Below, one piece after another: positions 17,233 through 27,001 of a stretch of DNA of 64,000 nucleotides. The position numbers and the translations under genes were made by a program. Location: contig OZ252212.1 of NCBI GenBank assembly GCA_965248955.1, forward strand, positions 806,001-870,000, given 5' to 3'. Under the pieces are notes generated by a model. That model saw only the letters and a program-made list of their open reading frames with translations. It was not told the DNA's origin and did no database searches. How positions within the stretch are numbered: position 1 is the first letter of the stretch; the number at the start of each line of letters is the position of its first letter. This DNA comes from DAOUJH01 sp965248955. GTDB lineage: Bacteria; Chloroflexota; Dehalococcoidia; Lucifugimonadales; QGNO01.

Positions 17233-17985
17233 ATGAGAGTAGCGGGTAAAGTTGCCCTGGTATCCGGCGGGGCCCGTGGCCTTGGTGAAGCCCAAGCAAA
17301 GCTACTGGCCGCGGAAGGCGCCAAGGTCGCCATTGGGGACGTTCTGGAGGATGAAGGCAAGAAGGTGGAAGCTGAAATCAACGAGCTTGGCGGAGAGGCG
17401 TTCTTCATGCGGCTGGATGTCACCCAGGCAGACCAGTGGCAAGAAGTCATAGATGAGACCGTATCGCGCTTTGGCAAGCTGGACGTCCTGGTCAACAACG
17501 CAGGCATAGGAGGGCGCGGCGGACTTGAGGATATGACCGAGGAGGAATGGGACGAAGTAATGGCCGTGAACGCCAAGGGCGTATTCCTGGGCACCAAGCT
17601 GGCGATGCCGGAGATACTGAAAGCGGGCGGAGGCTCCATCGTCAACATATCGTCGCAGATGGGCATAGTGGGCAGCGATACCAGCAACCCCGCTTACCAG
17701 GCATCCAAGGCGGCGGTGCACGTCTTCACCAAGTCCATAGCTCTGCGCTACGCCACACAGGGAGTCCGCGTCAACTCCGTGCACCCCGGCCCCATAGACA
17801 CGCCCATGCTCCAGGCCGGCTTTGTTGACCCCGAGCGCAGGCAACGGGTTATGAGCAAGGTGCCCATGGGCCGAGTGGGCCGCCCGGAGGAGATAGCCTA
17901 CGGGGTGCTCTTCCTCTCATCCGACGAGTCTTCCTTCATTACGGGCGCCGGCCTTGTCATAGATGGCGGATACATAGCCCACTGA
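17233..17985 (+). CDS. Short-chain dehydrogenase/reductase, second of a tandem pair
   Basis: 250 aa classical SDR, strongly similar along its length to the preceding gene, including the same Gly-Asp-Val-Leu NAD-type turn, Asn-Asn-Ala-Gly, Ile-Ser-Ser-Gln and Tyr-Gln-Ala-Ser-Lys catalytic motif, and the same Ser-Asp-Glu-Ser-Ser-Phe tail. GGGAGGGG precedes the ATG. The pair looks like a local duplication whose members have since diverged. Substrate unknown. Confidence 0.92.
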   Translation: MRVAGKVALVSGGARGLGEAQAKLLAAEGAKVAIGDVLEDEGKKVEAEINELGGEAFFMRLDVTQADQWQEVIDETVSRFGKLDVLVNNAGIGGRGGLEDMTEEEWDEVMAVNAKGVFLGTKLAMPEILKAGGGSIVNISSQMGIVGSDTSNPAYQASKAAVHVFTKSIALRYATQGVRVNSVHPGPIDTPMLQAGFVDPERRQRVMSKVPMGRVGRPEEIAYGVLFLSSDESSFITGAGLVIDGGYIAH

Positions 17986-18015
17986 TTCTAGCAGGCATCA
18001 AGGAGTTGCTTTAGC

Positions 18016-18258
18016 ATGGCTGACCAAGAAAGCGCAACGCTGCCCATTGTTTTCACAATTCACGGCTGCGACGCCTGTGTAAAGCTGTTGAACAAGTGGA
18101 ACGCGGAAGGAATCGAATACGAGGAGCGCCGCGCCGACCTCAGCCAGGAGATCCTGGACGAAGCCCGGAAATACGGCGACGTTGTTCCCATAGTGGTCTA
18201 CCCGGATGGCCGCGTAGAGGAAGGGTTCGAAGGCGGCATAGGCTGCCACATAGGTTAG
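18016..18258 (+). CDS. Small glutaredoxin/thioredoxin-fold protein
   Basis: 80 aa. A strand leads to a Gly-Cys-Asp-Ala-Cys redox motif (about 18-22), then a helix, and a Val-Val-Pro-Ile-Val-Val segment that supplies the cis-proline of the fold. A third Cys lies in the C-terminal Gly-Cys-His. This is the minimal glutaredoxin pattern and suggests disulfide exchange in the cytoplasm. It follows the SDR pair by 30 nt. A perfect 14-bp palindrome (18253-18266) spans its stop codon and the end of the convergent peptidase gene. Confidence 0.82.
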   Translation: MADQESATLPIVFTIHGCDACVKLLNKWNAEGIEYEERRADLSQEILDEARKYGDVVPIVVYPDGRVEEGFEGGIGCHIG

Positions 18259-18268
18259 CGCTAACCCT

Positions 18269-19417
18269 CTACTCTATGACGGTCATCGTCTCCGTGTTTG
18301 TGTAGTCAGAGAGCATCTCGTAGCCATCTTTGGTGACCAGAATGGTATCCTCTATGTGATACCGTTCATCGTACGGCTCCTCCGTGCTGCCGTTCTCAAT
18401 GCACAGCACCATGCCCTCTTCCACCTCCCAGGGTTCGCCGGGGGCAGCCACCGGCCTCTCGTGGATGGTCACGCCTATGCTATGCCCAACCATGACGCGA
18501 GAACCCAGCCCCAGATCCGTGTGCGCCTGTATGGAAACGTCGAACAGCTCTTCACCGGTGATCCCGGGGCGGGCCGCCTGGATGCTGCGTTGCTGCACCT
18601 CGTAGAACTTGGCGTACGTATCCTTCTGCCGCTGCGATGGTTTGCCCACCACCGCCATCCTGGCTAGGTCGGTGAAGTAGCCGCCGAAATTGGCCCCGAA
18701 ATCACAGCGCATGATGGTCCCTTTCTCCAGCGGAACGTCCGCCCCCAAGAAGTGCCCGCTGGTGCTGCGAACGCCGGAGGCTATGATGTTGAACGTGACT
18801 ATGTCCGCTCCGTTCCGCATTACGTTGTGGCTCATTGCGTCGCCCACCGACTTTTCCGTGTCGGTGGGTCTGGCCCCTGCGTAGGCAAGGAAGATGGCCT
18901 TGTCGGTGGCGCGGGCCGCCGCTCTAAGCAGCTCCACCTCCTTGGGAGTCTTGATGAATCGGGTGCGTTCCATGACGTCGGTGCCGTCTGCCCAGTAGAC
19001 CTCCGGCAGCTCGTTGTTGATCACATCCCAGTAGTGCGCGTTGAGGTATCTCTTCTCCACGCCCACGCGCTCCCCGCTCAGCCCTTTCTCCTTGAGGATG
19101 TCCACCAGTGTCCAAAGCGCCGTGTCCACCTCCGAGTAGCCGGGGAAACGCCGCACGTCCTTGATGAAGGTACGGAACGGGTTCCTACTTTCGTAGACCA
19201 CAAAGGTAGGCTCGCCTTCCAAGGGCCAGATCACGGCGTGCATTATCTCCGGAAGCAGGTGCATGTCCAGGTTGTAATAGCCGGACATGTACACTACGTT
19301 GGCCGGAGAGAAGCCCACCACGGCGGAAAGTCCCTCCTCCTTCATCAGCTGCTTCAACCTGGCCTCGTTGAACAGGTCCTTGTTCTCTATGGAGATTTCA
19401 GACATCACATCGAGCAT
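18269..19417 (-). CDS. M24 family Xaa-Pro peptidase (aminopeptidase P/prolidase-like)
   Basis: 382 aa. The N-terminal creatinase-like domain is followed by the pita-bread metallopeptidase domain. The metal ligands are recognisable: Asp in Arg-Cys-Asp-Phe-Gly-Ala-Asn-Phe and Thr-Asp-Leu-Ala, His in Gly-His-Ser-Ile-Gly, and Glu in Ile-Glu-Asn-Gly and His-Ile-Glu-Asp-Thr. GAGGAGGGG precedes the ATG at 19417. It probably cleaves Xaa-Pro peptides in the cytoplasm; creatinase-like hydrolases share the fold and are the alternative. Confidence 0.88.
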   Translation of the reverse strand: MLDVMSEISIENKDLFNEARLKQLMKEEGLSAVVGFSPANVVYMSGYYNLDMHLLPEIMHAVIWPLEGEPTFVVYESRNPFRTFIKDVRRFPGYSEVDTALWTLVDILKEKGLSGERVGVEKRYLNAHYWDVINNELPEVYWADGTDVMERTRFIKTPKEVELLRAAARATDKAIFLAYAGARPTDTEKSVGDAMSHNVMRNGADIVTFNIIASGVRSTSGHFLGADVPLEKGTIMRCDFGANFGGYFTDLARMAVVGKPSQRQKDTYAKFYEVQQRSIQAARPGITGEELFDVSIQAHTDLGLGSRVMVGHSIGVTIHERPVAAPGEPWEVEEGMVLCIENGSTEEPYDERYHIEDTILVTKDGYEMLSDYTNTETMTVIE

Positions 19418-19495
19418 ATTAGTCCCCTCCTCTGCAAAGCCAGGCTAGATTACCACGACGGTATTCAGTCAACAAGGGCGCACCCGCATGCCCGT

Positions 19496-19524
19496 TTGAC
19501 CCCCCCTTCCCTCTGTGCTACGCT
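19496..19524 (+). promoter_or_regulatory. sigma70-type promoter of the T-box/ileS transcript
   Basis: TTGACC (19496-19501), 17-nt spacer, TACGCT (19519-19524). Transcription would begin near 19531, exactly at the 5' end of the T-box leader. Confidence 0.6.
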
Positions 19525-19530
19525 TTCATG

Positions 19531-19794
19531 CCAAAGGCTGCGACGGAGACGAGTACGCGTCGCGCAACGGCACAGCGAGTCCGGCACGGTGGAAGCGGAC
19601 GCCCAGGCGCACGCGGAATATCACTCCTGAGCCGCCGGTTGAACGGCACATCAGCCAAGTAGGCACGGCCGGGCTTGCCGACCGTTACCAACGGCAGAGG
19701 CGTGATTGCGCCTCACTGAGCGTTCCAACATACCGGAAAACAAGGGTGGTACCGCGGCAGAAAGTCCCGTCCCTGAGGGGGACGGGTTTTTTAT
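19531..19794 (+). promoter_or_regulatory. T-box riboswitch (tRNA-Ile sensing) controlling ileS
   Basis: The leader has the conserved T-box sequence AGGGTGGTACCGCGG (19743-19757). Its TGGT bulge would pair with the ACCA end of uncharged tRNA-Ile. This is followed directly by an intrinsic terminator, which the antiterminator would exclude. Stem I starts near 19540 with an AGTA motif (19551-19554). The probable specifier codon is ATC (19620-19622, isoleucine) in a GGAATATCAC context. Binding of uncharged tRNA-Ile would allow read-through into ileS. The specifier is assigned by eye and agrees with the downstream gene. Confidence 0.93.
19764..19794 (+). terminator. Intrinsic terminator of the ileS T-box
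   Basis: A GC-rich stem (CCCGTCCC / GGGGACGGG) with a TGAG loop is followed by TTTTTTATT. It lies between the T-box sequence and the ileS start and forms the off-state of the switch. Confidence 0.93.
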
Positions 19795-19818
19795 TAGCAG
19801 AAGATGGAGGAGCCGCCA

Positions 19819-22800
19819 ATGGCAGCAAGTGAACATAGAGAATCAGCCGTGTTCAAGTCGGTCTCGCCCAGGGTGAGCTTCCCCCGAATGGAGGAGGAGG
19901 TCCTTGCCTTCTGGAAAGAGACCGACATCCTCCGGCGAATCGACCGGGCGCGAGAAGGCGCGCCCCTGTTCACGCTGTACGAGGGGCCTCCCACGGCCAA
20001 CGGCGCGCCGGGCATCCACCACGTGCTGGCCCGTGTGTTCAAGGACGTGATCCCCCGCTACAAGACCATGAAGGGCTACCGGCCGGTGCGCAAGGGGGGA
20101 TGGGATACTCACGGACTGCCAGTGGAGCTTGAGATAGAGAAGGAACTGGGCATCTCCACCAAGGGTGAGATCGAGGAGTACGGCATTGAAAAGTTCAACG
20201 CTCTCTGCCGTGCCAGCGTGATGCGCTACGTCCAGGAATGGGAGACCCTTACCGACCGCATAGGCTTCCTGGTGGACATGGACGACCCCTACGTCACCTT
20301 TACCAACGACTACATAGAGTCCGGTTGGTGGATACTGAAACAGCTGTGGGACAAGGAGCTCCTGTACCAGGGATACCGGGTGGCGCCTCATTGTCCGCGC
20401 TGCGTCACGACTTTGAGCTCCCACGAAGTGGCGCTGGGATACAAAGAAGACACGCCGGATCCATCGGTGTACGTGTCGTTTCCGCTGGACGCCGCGAAAT
20501 CTGCTCAGCACAATCCTGATTTCGTGCAACGACTGCCCGAAGGACAGACCGTTGCGTTCCTGGCTTGGACGACAACTCCATGGACTCTTACGGCCAACGC
20601 CGCGCTGGCCGTAGCTCCCGAAGCCAAGTATGTGTTAATCAGGCCGCAACATGACAATGGTTGGCTCATTCTTGCAGAGGAGCGTCTGAAGGCAGTAATC
20701 ACGGATGAGTACGATGTCCAGGGCACCTTCCTGGGGAAAGAGCTGGAAGGCCTGTATTATCGACCTCTATACCTCAACTCTAGCGACAACGAAGCCGACG
20801 CCTACAAGGTTGTCACCGCCGGCTACGTCTCCATGGAGGACGGCACTGGCATAGTCCATACCGCCCCTGCCTATGGCGCGGAAGATATGGAACTAGGTCG
20901 TGCCCACAATCTGCCCACCGTCCACACCGTGGGGCTGGATGGAACCATAGAGCATCCAGGGCTTCCCGGAGCCGGAAAGTTCGTCAAGGACGCCGACGAG
21001 GACATCATGCGTGACCTGGAGCAGCGAGGCCTGCTCTACAAACGCGGTATTTACCGCCACACCTACCCCTTCTGCTGGCGCTGCGATACTCCCCTGCTCT
21101 ACTACGCCAAGTCTTCCTGGTACATTCGCACCACCGCCAAGCAGCAGGCTCTGGTGTCAGGCAACCAGCAAATCAACTGGTACCCGGAGCACATCAAGGA
21201 TGGCCGCTTCGGAGAGTGGCTGCGCAACAACATAGACTGGGCGCTGTCCCGCGAGCGCTACTGGGGCACGCCGCTGCCCATATGGCACTGCGATAGCTGC
21301 GACGAATACGATTGCTTCGGCAGCGTGGCTGATCTCAAGGAACGCGCCCTGGGTGAGCACAGAGAGTCGCTGGACTTAGAGACGTTCGACCTGCACCGGC
21401 CCTATATCGACGCCGTGTTGGTGTCTTGTCAAACGTGCAGCGAACCCATGAGCAGGGCGCCGCACGTTCTGGACGCCTGGTTCGACTCGGGAGCGATGCC
21501 GTATGCACAGCATCACGTGACTTCGCTGAGCGACCTGCAAGGATTGCGCGACGGCCATCTGTTCCCCGCCGACTATATATGCGAGGCCATAGACCAAACT
21601 CGCGGCTGGTTCTACACGCTGCACGCCCTGGCTACCCTGGTTGCCGACGAGCCGTCCTACCGCAACGTCATCTGCCTGGGTCACATCCTGGACAACAAGG
21701 GCGAGAAGATGAGCAAGTCCAAGGGCAACGTGGTGGAGCCCTGGGAGGTGATCAACGCCCACGGCGCCGACGCCGTGCGATGGTACATGTACACCGCGGC
21801 TCCTCCCGGCGGCTCCCGCCGCTTCTCCGCCGACCTCGTCAGCGAGTCGGTGAGGCGGTTCATGCTCACTCTGTGGAACGTATACTCGTTCTTTGTCACC
21901 TACGCCAATCTGGACGGCTACAACCCCGCGCAAGCCCCCGAAACACGGCCGGCGTCCGACCTGGACAGGTGGATTCGCTCCGAGCTGGAGCAGCTAACCG
22001 CCGAGGTGACTCGGCTCATGGATGAGTACAACGCCACCGACACCGGACGCCGTATCCAGGAATTCGTGGAGGTGTTGTCCAACTGGTACGTACGGCGCAG
22101 CAGACGGCGCTTCTGGAAGAGCGAAAACGATGACGACAAGGCATCGGCGTACGCCACCCTTTACGAGTGCCTCTCTCGCTTGTCCAAGCTTCTTGCCCCC
22201 TTCACGCCGTTCGTCGCGGAGGAGATCTACCGCAATCTGGTCGTCTCCTTGAACCAAAGCGCACCGGATAGCGTGCATCTAGCCGGTTTTCCCGTGGCGG
22301 ATGAGTCCTTGATCGACAAGGAGCTATCCGAAGGGATGCGCTTGGCAATGCGGGTGTCCAGCCTGGGCCGGGCGGCGCGCAGCAAAGCTAAGATACGGGT
22401 AAGACAGCCTCTGGCCAAGGTGCTGGTGAAGCCGCGCTCTTCAACCGAGTCAGAGGCGCTGAAAAAGCTGGAGTCGCACGTAATCGATGAGCTGAACGTC
22501 AAAGAGGTGGTCCCTTTTCAGGATGAGGGCGACGTGGTGGAGTTCACCGTAAAGCCCAACCTGCAGCTTCTGGGACCCAGGCTGGGATCTGAGCTGCCCA
22601 AGCTGCAGAAGTTGCTTGGGGCGGCCGACTCCCTTCAAATAGCCGGTCTGGTGAACAGCAACCGGCAGGTCCGGCTAAACGGCTACTCCCTGGAACCTGG
22701 CGAACTGCTGGTTGAGACCTCCGATAAGGAGGGGTACGCCTCTGCAATGGAAGCCGGCTACCTGGTGGCGATTGATATCAACCTCACGCCTGATCTGGCC

Positions 22801-23061
22801 GACGAGGGCATGACCAGGGAACTTGTCCACCTTGTGCAGAACATGCGCCGCTCGGCAGGCTTCCATATCGCTGACAGGATAGTCACCTGGTATCAGGGCA
22901 ACGACCGGATTGGGCGCGTGATGGAAAAGCACGGCGGCTATATCAAGGAAGAGACCCTTTCTCTGGACCTGCAGCCCGGCGAAGCCGAAGACGGCGCCTA
23001 CGTTGAGGACCACCGGATTGACGGCGCAGCGGTCACGCTGGGCGTGAAGCGAACCACCTAG
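19819..23061 (+). CDS. ileS: Isoleucine--tRNA ligase (type-2-like)
   Basis: 1080 aa class I synthetase. The catalytic core begins with Pro-Pro-Thr-Ala-Asn-Gly and Gly-Ile-His-His (HIGH equivalent), includes the editing CP1 domain, and ends with Lys-Met-Ser-Lys-Ser. The length and the HIGH-region wording resemble the eukaryote-like type 2 IleRS, often linked with mupirocin tolerance (inference from family). An ATG at 19804 contains the ribosome site GGAGGAG within its first codons, so ATG 19819, 6 nt after that site, is chosen. It is controlled by the T-box directly upstream and converges on rph. Confidence 0.95.
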   Translation: MAASEHRESAVFKSVSPRVSFPRMEEEVLAFWKETDILRRIDRAREGAPLFTLYEGPPTANGAPGIHHVLARVFKDVIPRYKTMKGYRPVRKGGWDTHGLPVELEIEKELGISTKGEIEEYGIEKFNALCRASVMRYVQEWETLTDRIGFLVDMDDPYVTFTNDYIESGWWILKQLWDKELLYQGYRVAPHCPRCVTTLSSHEVALGYKEDTPDPSVYVSFPLDAAKSAQHNPDFVQRLPEGQTVAFLAWTTTPWTLTANAALAVAPEAKYVLIRPQHDNGWLILAEERLKAVITDEYDVQGTFLGKELEGLYYRPLYLNSSDNEADAYKVVTAGYVSMEDGTGIVHTAPAYGAEDMELGRAHNLPTVHTVGLDGTIEHPGLPGAGKFVKDADEDIMRDLEQRGLLYKRGIYRHTYPFCWRCDTPLLYYAKSSWYIRTTAKQQALVSGNQQINWYPEHIKDGRFGEWLRNNIDWALSRERYWGTPLPIWHCDSCDEYDCFGSVADLKERALGEHRESLDLETFDLHRPYIDAVLVSCQTCSEPMSRAPHVLDAWFDSGAMPYAQHHVTSLSDLQGLRDGHLFPADYICEAIDQTRGWFYTLHALATLVADEPSYRNVICLGHILDNKGEKMSKSKGNVVEPWEVINAHGADAVRWYMYTAAPPGGSRRFSADLVSESVRRFMLTLWNVYSFFVTYANLDGYNPAQAPETRPASDLDRWIRSELEQLTAEVTRLMDEYNATDTGRRIQEFVEVLSNWYVRRSRRRFWKSENDDDKASAYATLYECLSRLSKLLAPFTPFVAEEIYRNLVVSLNQSAPDSVHLAGFPVADESLIDKELSEGMRLAMRVSSLGRAARSKAKIRVRQPLAKVLVKPRSSTESEALKKLESHVIDELNVKEVVPFQDEGDVVEFTVKPNLQLLGPRLGSELPKLQKLLGAADSLQIAGLVNSNRQVRLNGYSLEPGELLVETSDKEGYASAMEAGYLVAIDINLTPDLADEGMTRELVHLVQNMRRSAGFHIADRIVTWYQGNDRIGRVMEKHGGYIKEETLSLDLQPGEAEDGAYVEDHRIDGAAVTLGVKRTT

Positions 23062-23083
23062 CCTGGGTTCTCGGCCAGGGTTG

Positions 23084-23797
<714 letters not shown>

Positions 23798-23859
23798 TGA
23801 CTCTCCATATTGAGTTGGGCGCTTGCTACAACAGCCGGGATATGCATCCGCAAGAAACC

Positions 23860-26283
23860 TTAAACTTTGGTATGCAATCTGACAACCGTTCCGTCTGAGA
23901 CAAGGGTTATATCGCCCAGCATGGAAGTGAGCAAGACGCGGTCGGGATTGCCCACCACGTCTTGCAGCCGGCCCAGCACCTGGTCGTTGGGATGACCGAA
24001 GCTGTTGCCGGCTCCTACGGATACAACGGATAACCGTGGGCCCACCGCTTCCAAGAACGTCTGGCTGGAAGATGTTCTGCTCCCATGATGGGGAACTTTG
24101 AGCACGTCCGCCTCCAGCTCAAGATTCCTGGAAAGCATGGAAAGCTCGCCCTCTCTGAAAACATCGCTGGCAAAGAGAAAGGAGACCTCGCCGTAGCTGA
24201 GACGGAGCACCGTGGCGTTGTTGTCTATGTCGGAAGAGGTGCCTTTTAACGGTGGTTGCGGCGGGTTCAACACCTCGATCGTTGCGTCTCCGCCCAGCAT
24301 CAACCTTTGCCCCTGCTCCGCTTGAATAACCGTGGCGCCCTCCACCCCCAGGGCGCTAAGCCACTCCTCTCGTGTGGAAGACCGGTGCTCGTATCCATTG
24401 TCCAGCACGGCCGACGCTTGGTAACGGCGCAGCACTTCAGGCAGACCGCCTATATGATCGGCGTGCGAATGAGTCAACACTACCAGATCCAGACTCCTGT
24501 CCCAGAATGGCATCCGTTCTCCAAGGGCGCGTAGTACAGGGCCGGGATACCGGCCTCCATCTATGAGCACCTGCCCGCCGCCGGGCGTCTGAATGAAAAT
24601 GGCGTCCCCCTGGCCAACATCTATGAAAGTGACGTGCAGCTTGCCATCGGGAAGGGCCAGGTTGGCCGACCAAATGAGAACCGCAATAGCCGCCAGCGGC
24701 GCCAGGCTGAACAGACGAGAAGGTACGTTGACATAGCCGGGAGTTTGCCTGCGTATAGCGGGAGCAAAGTGGAAAGGACGTCTTCTCAGCCGGAACCAGG
24801 CCAGAACGGAAATGAGCGTGCCGTAGTAACCCCACGCCAATAGGTGCGACACACCGTCGAGCTCTATGGTCCACTCAGGCAGGGCTTGCACTGTTCCCAG
24901 TAGATACGTCAGCGGCAGCCAGGCCAGCCAGCCTATAGCCTGTCCAAGTATGGGAAGAACCAGGCCGGCTATCGCCGTTGCCATAGACGTTGCCAGTATC
25001 AAGGGCAGGGCGGGCAGAGCTATCAACGTGGCTGGAATGCTTAGTAAGGCAATCCGGTGAAAGTAGAACACAAGTATGGGCATCGTAGCTACAACGGCGG
25101 CGGTGCTGACCGCAACTGAGGCTATGGCCCAGTAGCCCAACCCTTCCAGCCAGCCATCGCCCGGCGCTGCCTTTGCAAAAAGGGCTCTCATTGCAGCTTC
25201 CAGCGGCGGCCAGAGGGTGATGATGCCTGCCATAGCAGCAAAGCTCATTTGGAAAGAGACGTCGTACACCACTTGCGGGTCCAAGGCCACCATGAAGGCG
25301 GCTGCAAAACCCAGGGCCGGTAAGGCGCTGCGCTGCCTGCCCAGTGCTACCGCGGCAAGATAGAGGCTGGCCATGATTGCGGCGCGCTCCGCTGAGGGCG
25401 ATAGGCCGCTGAGAAGAACGTATAGCCAGACAACCCCCAGCGGGAGCAAAAGGTATAGGCCCCGTTTTCTGCCGAATAGACCTGCCGCTGCCGGCACAAC
25501 CAGGCCAAGGACTACGCCAACGTGCAACCCGGAAATGGCCAGTAGATGAGATGTCCCTGTGTTGCGAAAAGCCTGGACTACGTCTGAAGGCGCCGTATCC
25601 CGGATTCCCAGAAGCACGGCCTTGGCAAAGGAAGTCTGGGGCTCCGGCAGAGATGCGTCCAGCGCACGGGCCAGCGACAGCCTAAGGCTATGTAGAAGGG
25701 CCAGCGGCCTGGAGCCCTGGCCTTCTCCCAACCAGGTCACCTCCGGCCGGAACATCAGGGCATTTATCCCACGACGGGCCAGGTACTCTCTGTAGTCGAA
25801 GTCGGCATAAACAGGTGCATCCTCCAACTCTCCATTGAGCAAAAGACGATCTCCATAGCGGAAGAAGGACGCCTCTCGCAGCCGGGTCAGGTCGAATGAC
25901 GGCGAAGCGGTGACCAGTACGCCGCCAGACACCTCTCGCCAGCCTGAACCGTCGTTTATGCGTTCCAGGTGAAACAGAAACCGTGAAGCGGTACCTCTAG
26001 CCTCAGGAGGCTCTCCTATCACTCCCTCCACTTCCACGCCGTCCAGTCCCAGCCAGGGGCCCAGTCCCGGCGGCGACGACGGCAATGCGCCCACGCGTAG
26101 CATCCCGACAATCAACGCCGCCAGCGCAACGGGAATCAGTAAGTTCCACTTCCTGATCAAAAAAACCAATATGAGCAGTCCGGAAGATCCAAGAAGCAGC
26201 ATCACGGAAACAAATGGGACGTCCCATTGCAGGGCCAGCACCACTCCTGTGACCCATCCTACGGAAACGGCAAGGAGTCTCAA
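23860..26283 (-). CDS. comEC: ComEC/Rec2 DNA-uptake channel protein
   Basis: 807 aa, full length. An N-terminal OB-like DUF4131 region with two membrane helices leads to the multi-spanning competence domain (about 210-500), with Ile-Ser-Gly-Leu-His-Val-Gly. A C-terminal metallo-beta-lactamase domain (about 545-800) has Thr-His-Ser-His-Ala-Asp-His-Ile-Gly-Gly and Val-Pro-His-His-Gly-Ser. It would carry single-stranded DNA across the cytoplasmic membrane during transformation. The start ATG overlaps the end of comEA by 4 nt, so the two form one unit. comF is found separately at 39 kb. Confidence 0.94.
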   Translation of the reverse strand: MRLLAVSVGWVTGVVLALQWDVPFVSVMLLLGSSGLLILVFLIRKWNLLIPVALAALIVGMLRVGALPSSPPGLGPWLGLDGVEVEGVIGEPPEARGTASRFLFHLERINDGSGWREVSGGVLVTASPSFDLTRLREASFFRYGDRLLLNGELEDAPVYADFDYREYLARRGINALMFRPEVTWLGEGQGSRPLALLHSLRLSLARALDASLPEPQTSFAKAVLLGIRDTAPSDVVQAFRNTGTSHLLAISGLHVGVVLGLVVPAAAGLFGRKRGLYLLLPLGVVWLYVLLSGLSPSAERAAIMASLYLAAVALGRQRSALPALGFAAAFMVALDPQVVYDVSFQMSFAAMAGIITLWPPLEAAMRALFAKAAPGDGWLEGLGYWAIASVAVSTAAVVATMPILVFYFHRIALLSIPATLIALPALPLILATSMATAIAGLVLPILGQAIGWLAWLPLTYLLGTVQALPEWTIELDGVSHLLAWGYYGTLISVLAWFRLRRRPFHFAPAIRRQTPGYVNVPSRLFSLAPLAAIAVLIWSANLALPDGKLHVTFIDVGQGDAIFIQTPGGGQVLIDGGRYPGPVLRALGERMPFWDRSLDLVVLTHSHADHIGGLPEVLRRYQASAVLDNGYEHRSSTREEWLSALGVEGATVIQAEQGQRLMLGGDATIEVLNPPQPPLKGTSSDIDNNATVLRLSYGEVSFLFASDVFREGELSMLSRNLELEADVLKVPHHGSRTSSSQTFLEAVGPRLSVVSVGAGNSFGHPNDQVLGRLQDVVGNPDRVLLTSMLGDITLVSDGTVVRLHTKV

Positions 26284-26804
26284 GGCTCCGTTTCCAGGGT
26301 CACCAGGTCTCTGATGCCTTCAAACGTGGCGCTTCCTATGCCGGGCACGTCCAGAAGCTGATCGATGCGCCGGAAGCGGCCTGCCTCTGCCCTGTAGTCC
26401 ACTATGGCCTGCGCCCTGACTTCGCCGATACCTGGCAGCGCCATTAGCTGCTCCGCCGAGGCCTGGTTTATGTCAAGGAGATTGCTCCGGAAAGCGGTGG
26501 GTGGAGCCTCGTCGACAAAGGAAACGTATACCTGGTCTTCATCGGAAACGCGTTTGGCCAGGTTGACGGACGTCATGTCCGCTTCAGGCAAAGCGCCGCC
26601 CGCAGCCTGAACAAGGTCGTTTACCCTGCTTCCCGGCTGCAGAGTATAGACACCCGGACTGACCACGGCGCCCGTAATGTAGGCCTGGATGGGACCGGCT
26701 TGAGTGGGAGAGGGTGTTATTACGGTTACGCCTCCGCCTGAAGGCCTGCTGAGCAGGAAGAATATGGCGCCGGAAACGCTAGCGCCTATCAACACCCAAA
26801 GCAA
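26280..26804 (-). CDS. comEA: ComEA-like DNA-binding competence protein
   Basis: 174 aa. There is one N-terminal transmembrane anchor (about 3-20), then an SLBB-type domain with Gly-Ala-Val-Xaa-Xaa-Pro-Gly-Val-Tyr, then a C-terminal helix-hairpin-helix pair (about 110-174) with Asn-Gln-Ala-Ser and Leu-Pro-Gly-Ile-Gly and a second Val-Pro-Gly-Ile-Gly. It binds incoming double-stranded DNA outside the membrane and hands it to ComEC, which follows with overlap. The first codon is a TTG; no better start was found before an in-frame stop. Confidence 0.9.
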   Translation of the reverse strand: MLWVLIGASVSGAIFFLLSRPSGGGVTVITPSPTQAGPIQAYITGAVVSPGVYTLQPGSRVNDLVQAAGGALPEADMTSVNLAKRVSDEDQVYVSFVDEAPPTAFRSNLLDINQASAEQLMALPGIGEVRAQAIVDYRAEAGRFRRIDQLLDVPGIGSATFEGIRDLVTLETEP

Positions 26805-26935
26805 CGGTTGGACAGCTCTACCCGTGGATGCCCCCTGACATTACCGGAATGTGCGCAAGTCTATTTGGAAGCGCGCCAAGCGGTCAAGCATGCCCGCGCA
26901 GTCGGGCTATTCCGCCGCTAAACACCACCAAAGCA

Positions 26936-26964
26936 TTGTGCCTGTTGACTTAAAGAAATATAAT
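26936..26964 (+). promoter_or_regulatory. sigma70-type promoter of ilvE
   Basis: TTGTGC (26936-26941), 17-nt spacer, perfect TATAAT (26959-26964), 37 nt before the ilvE start codon. Confidence 0.65.
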
Positions 26965-27001
26965 TACCTCCACTGTTGACCAATTAGGATGGGGAGAACA
27001 T

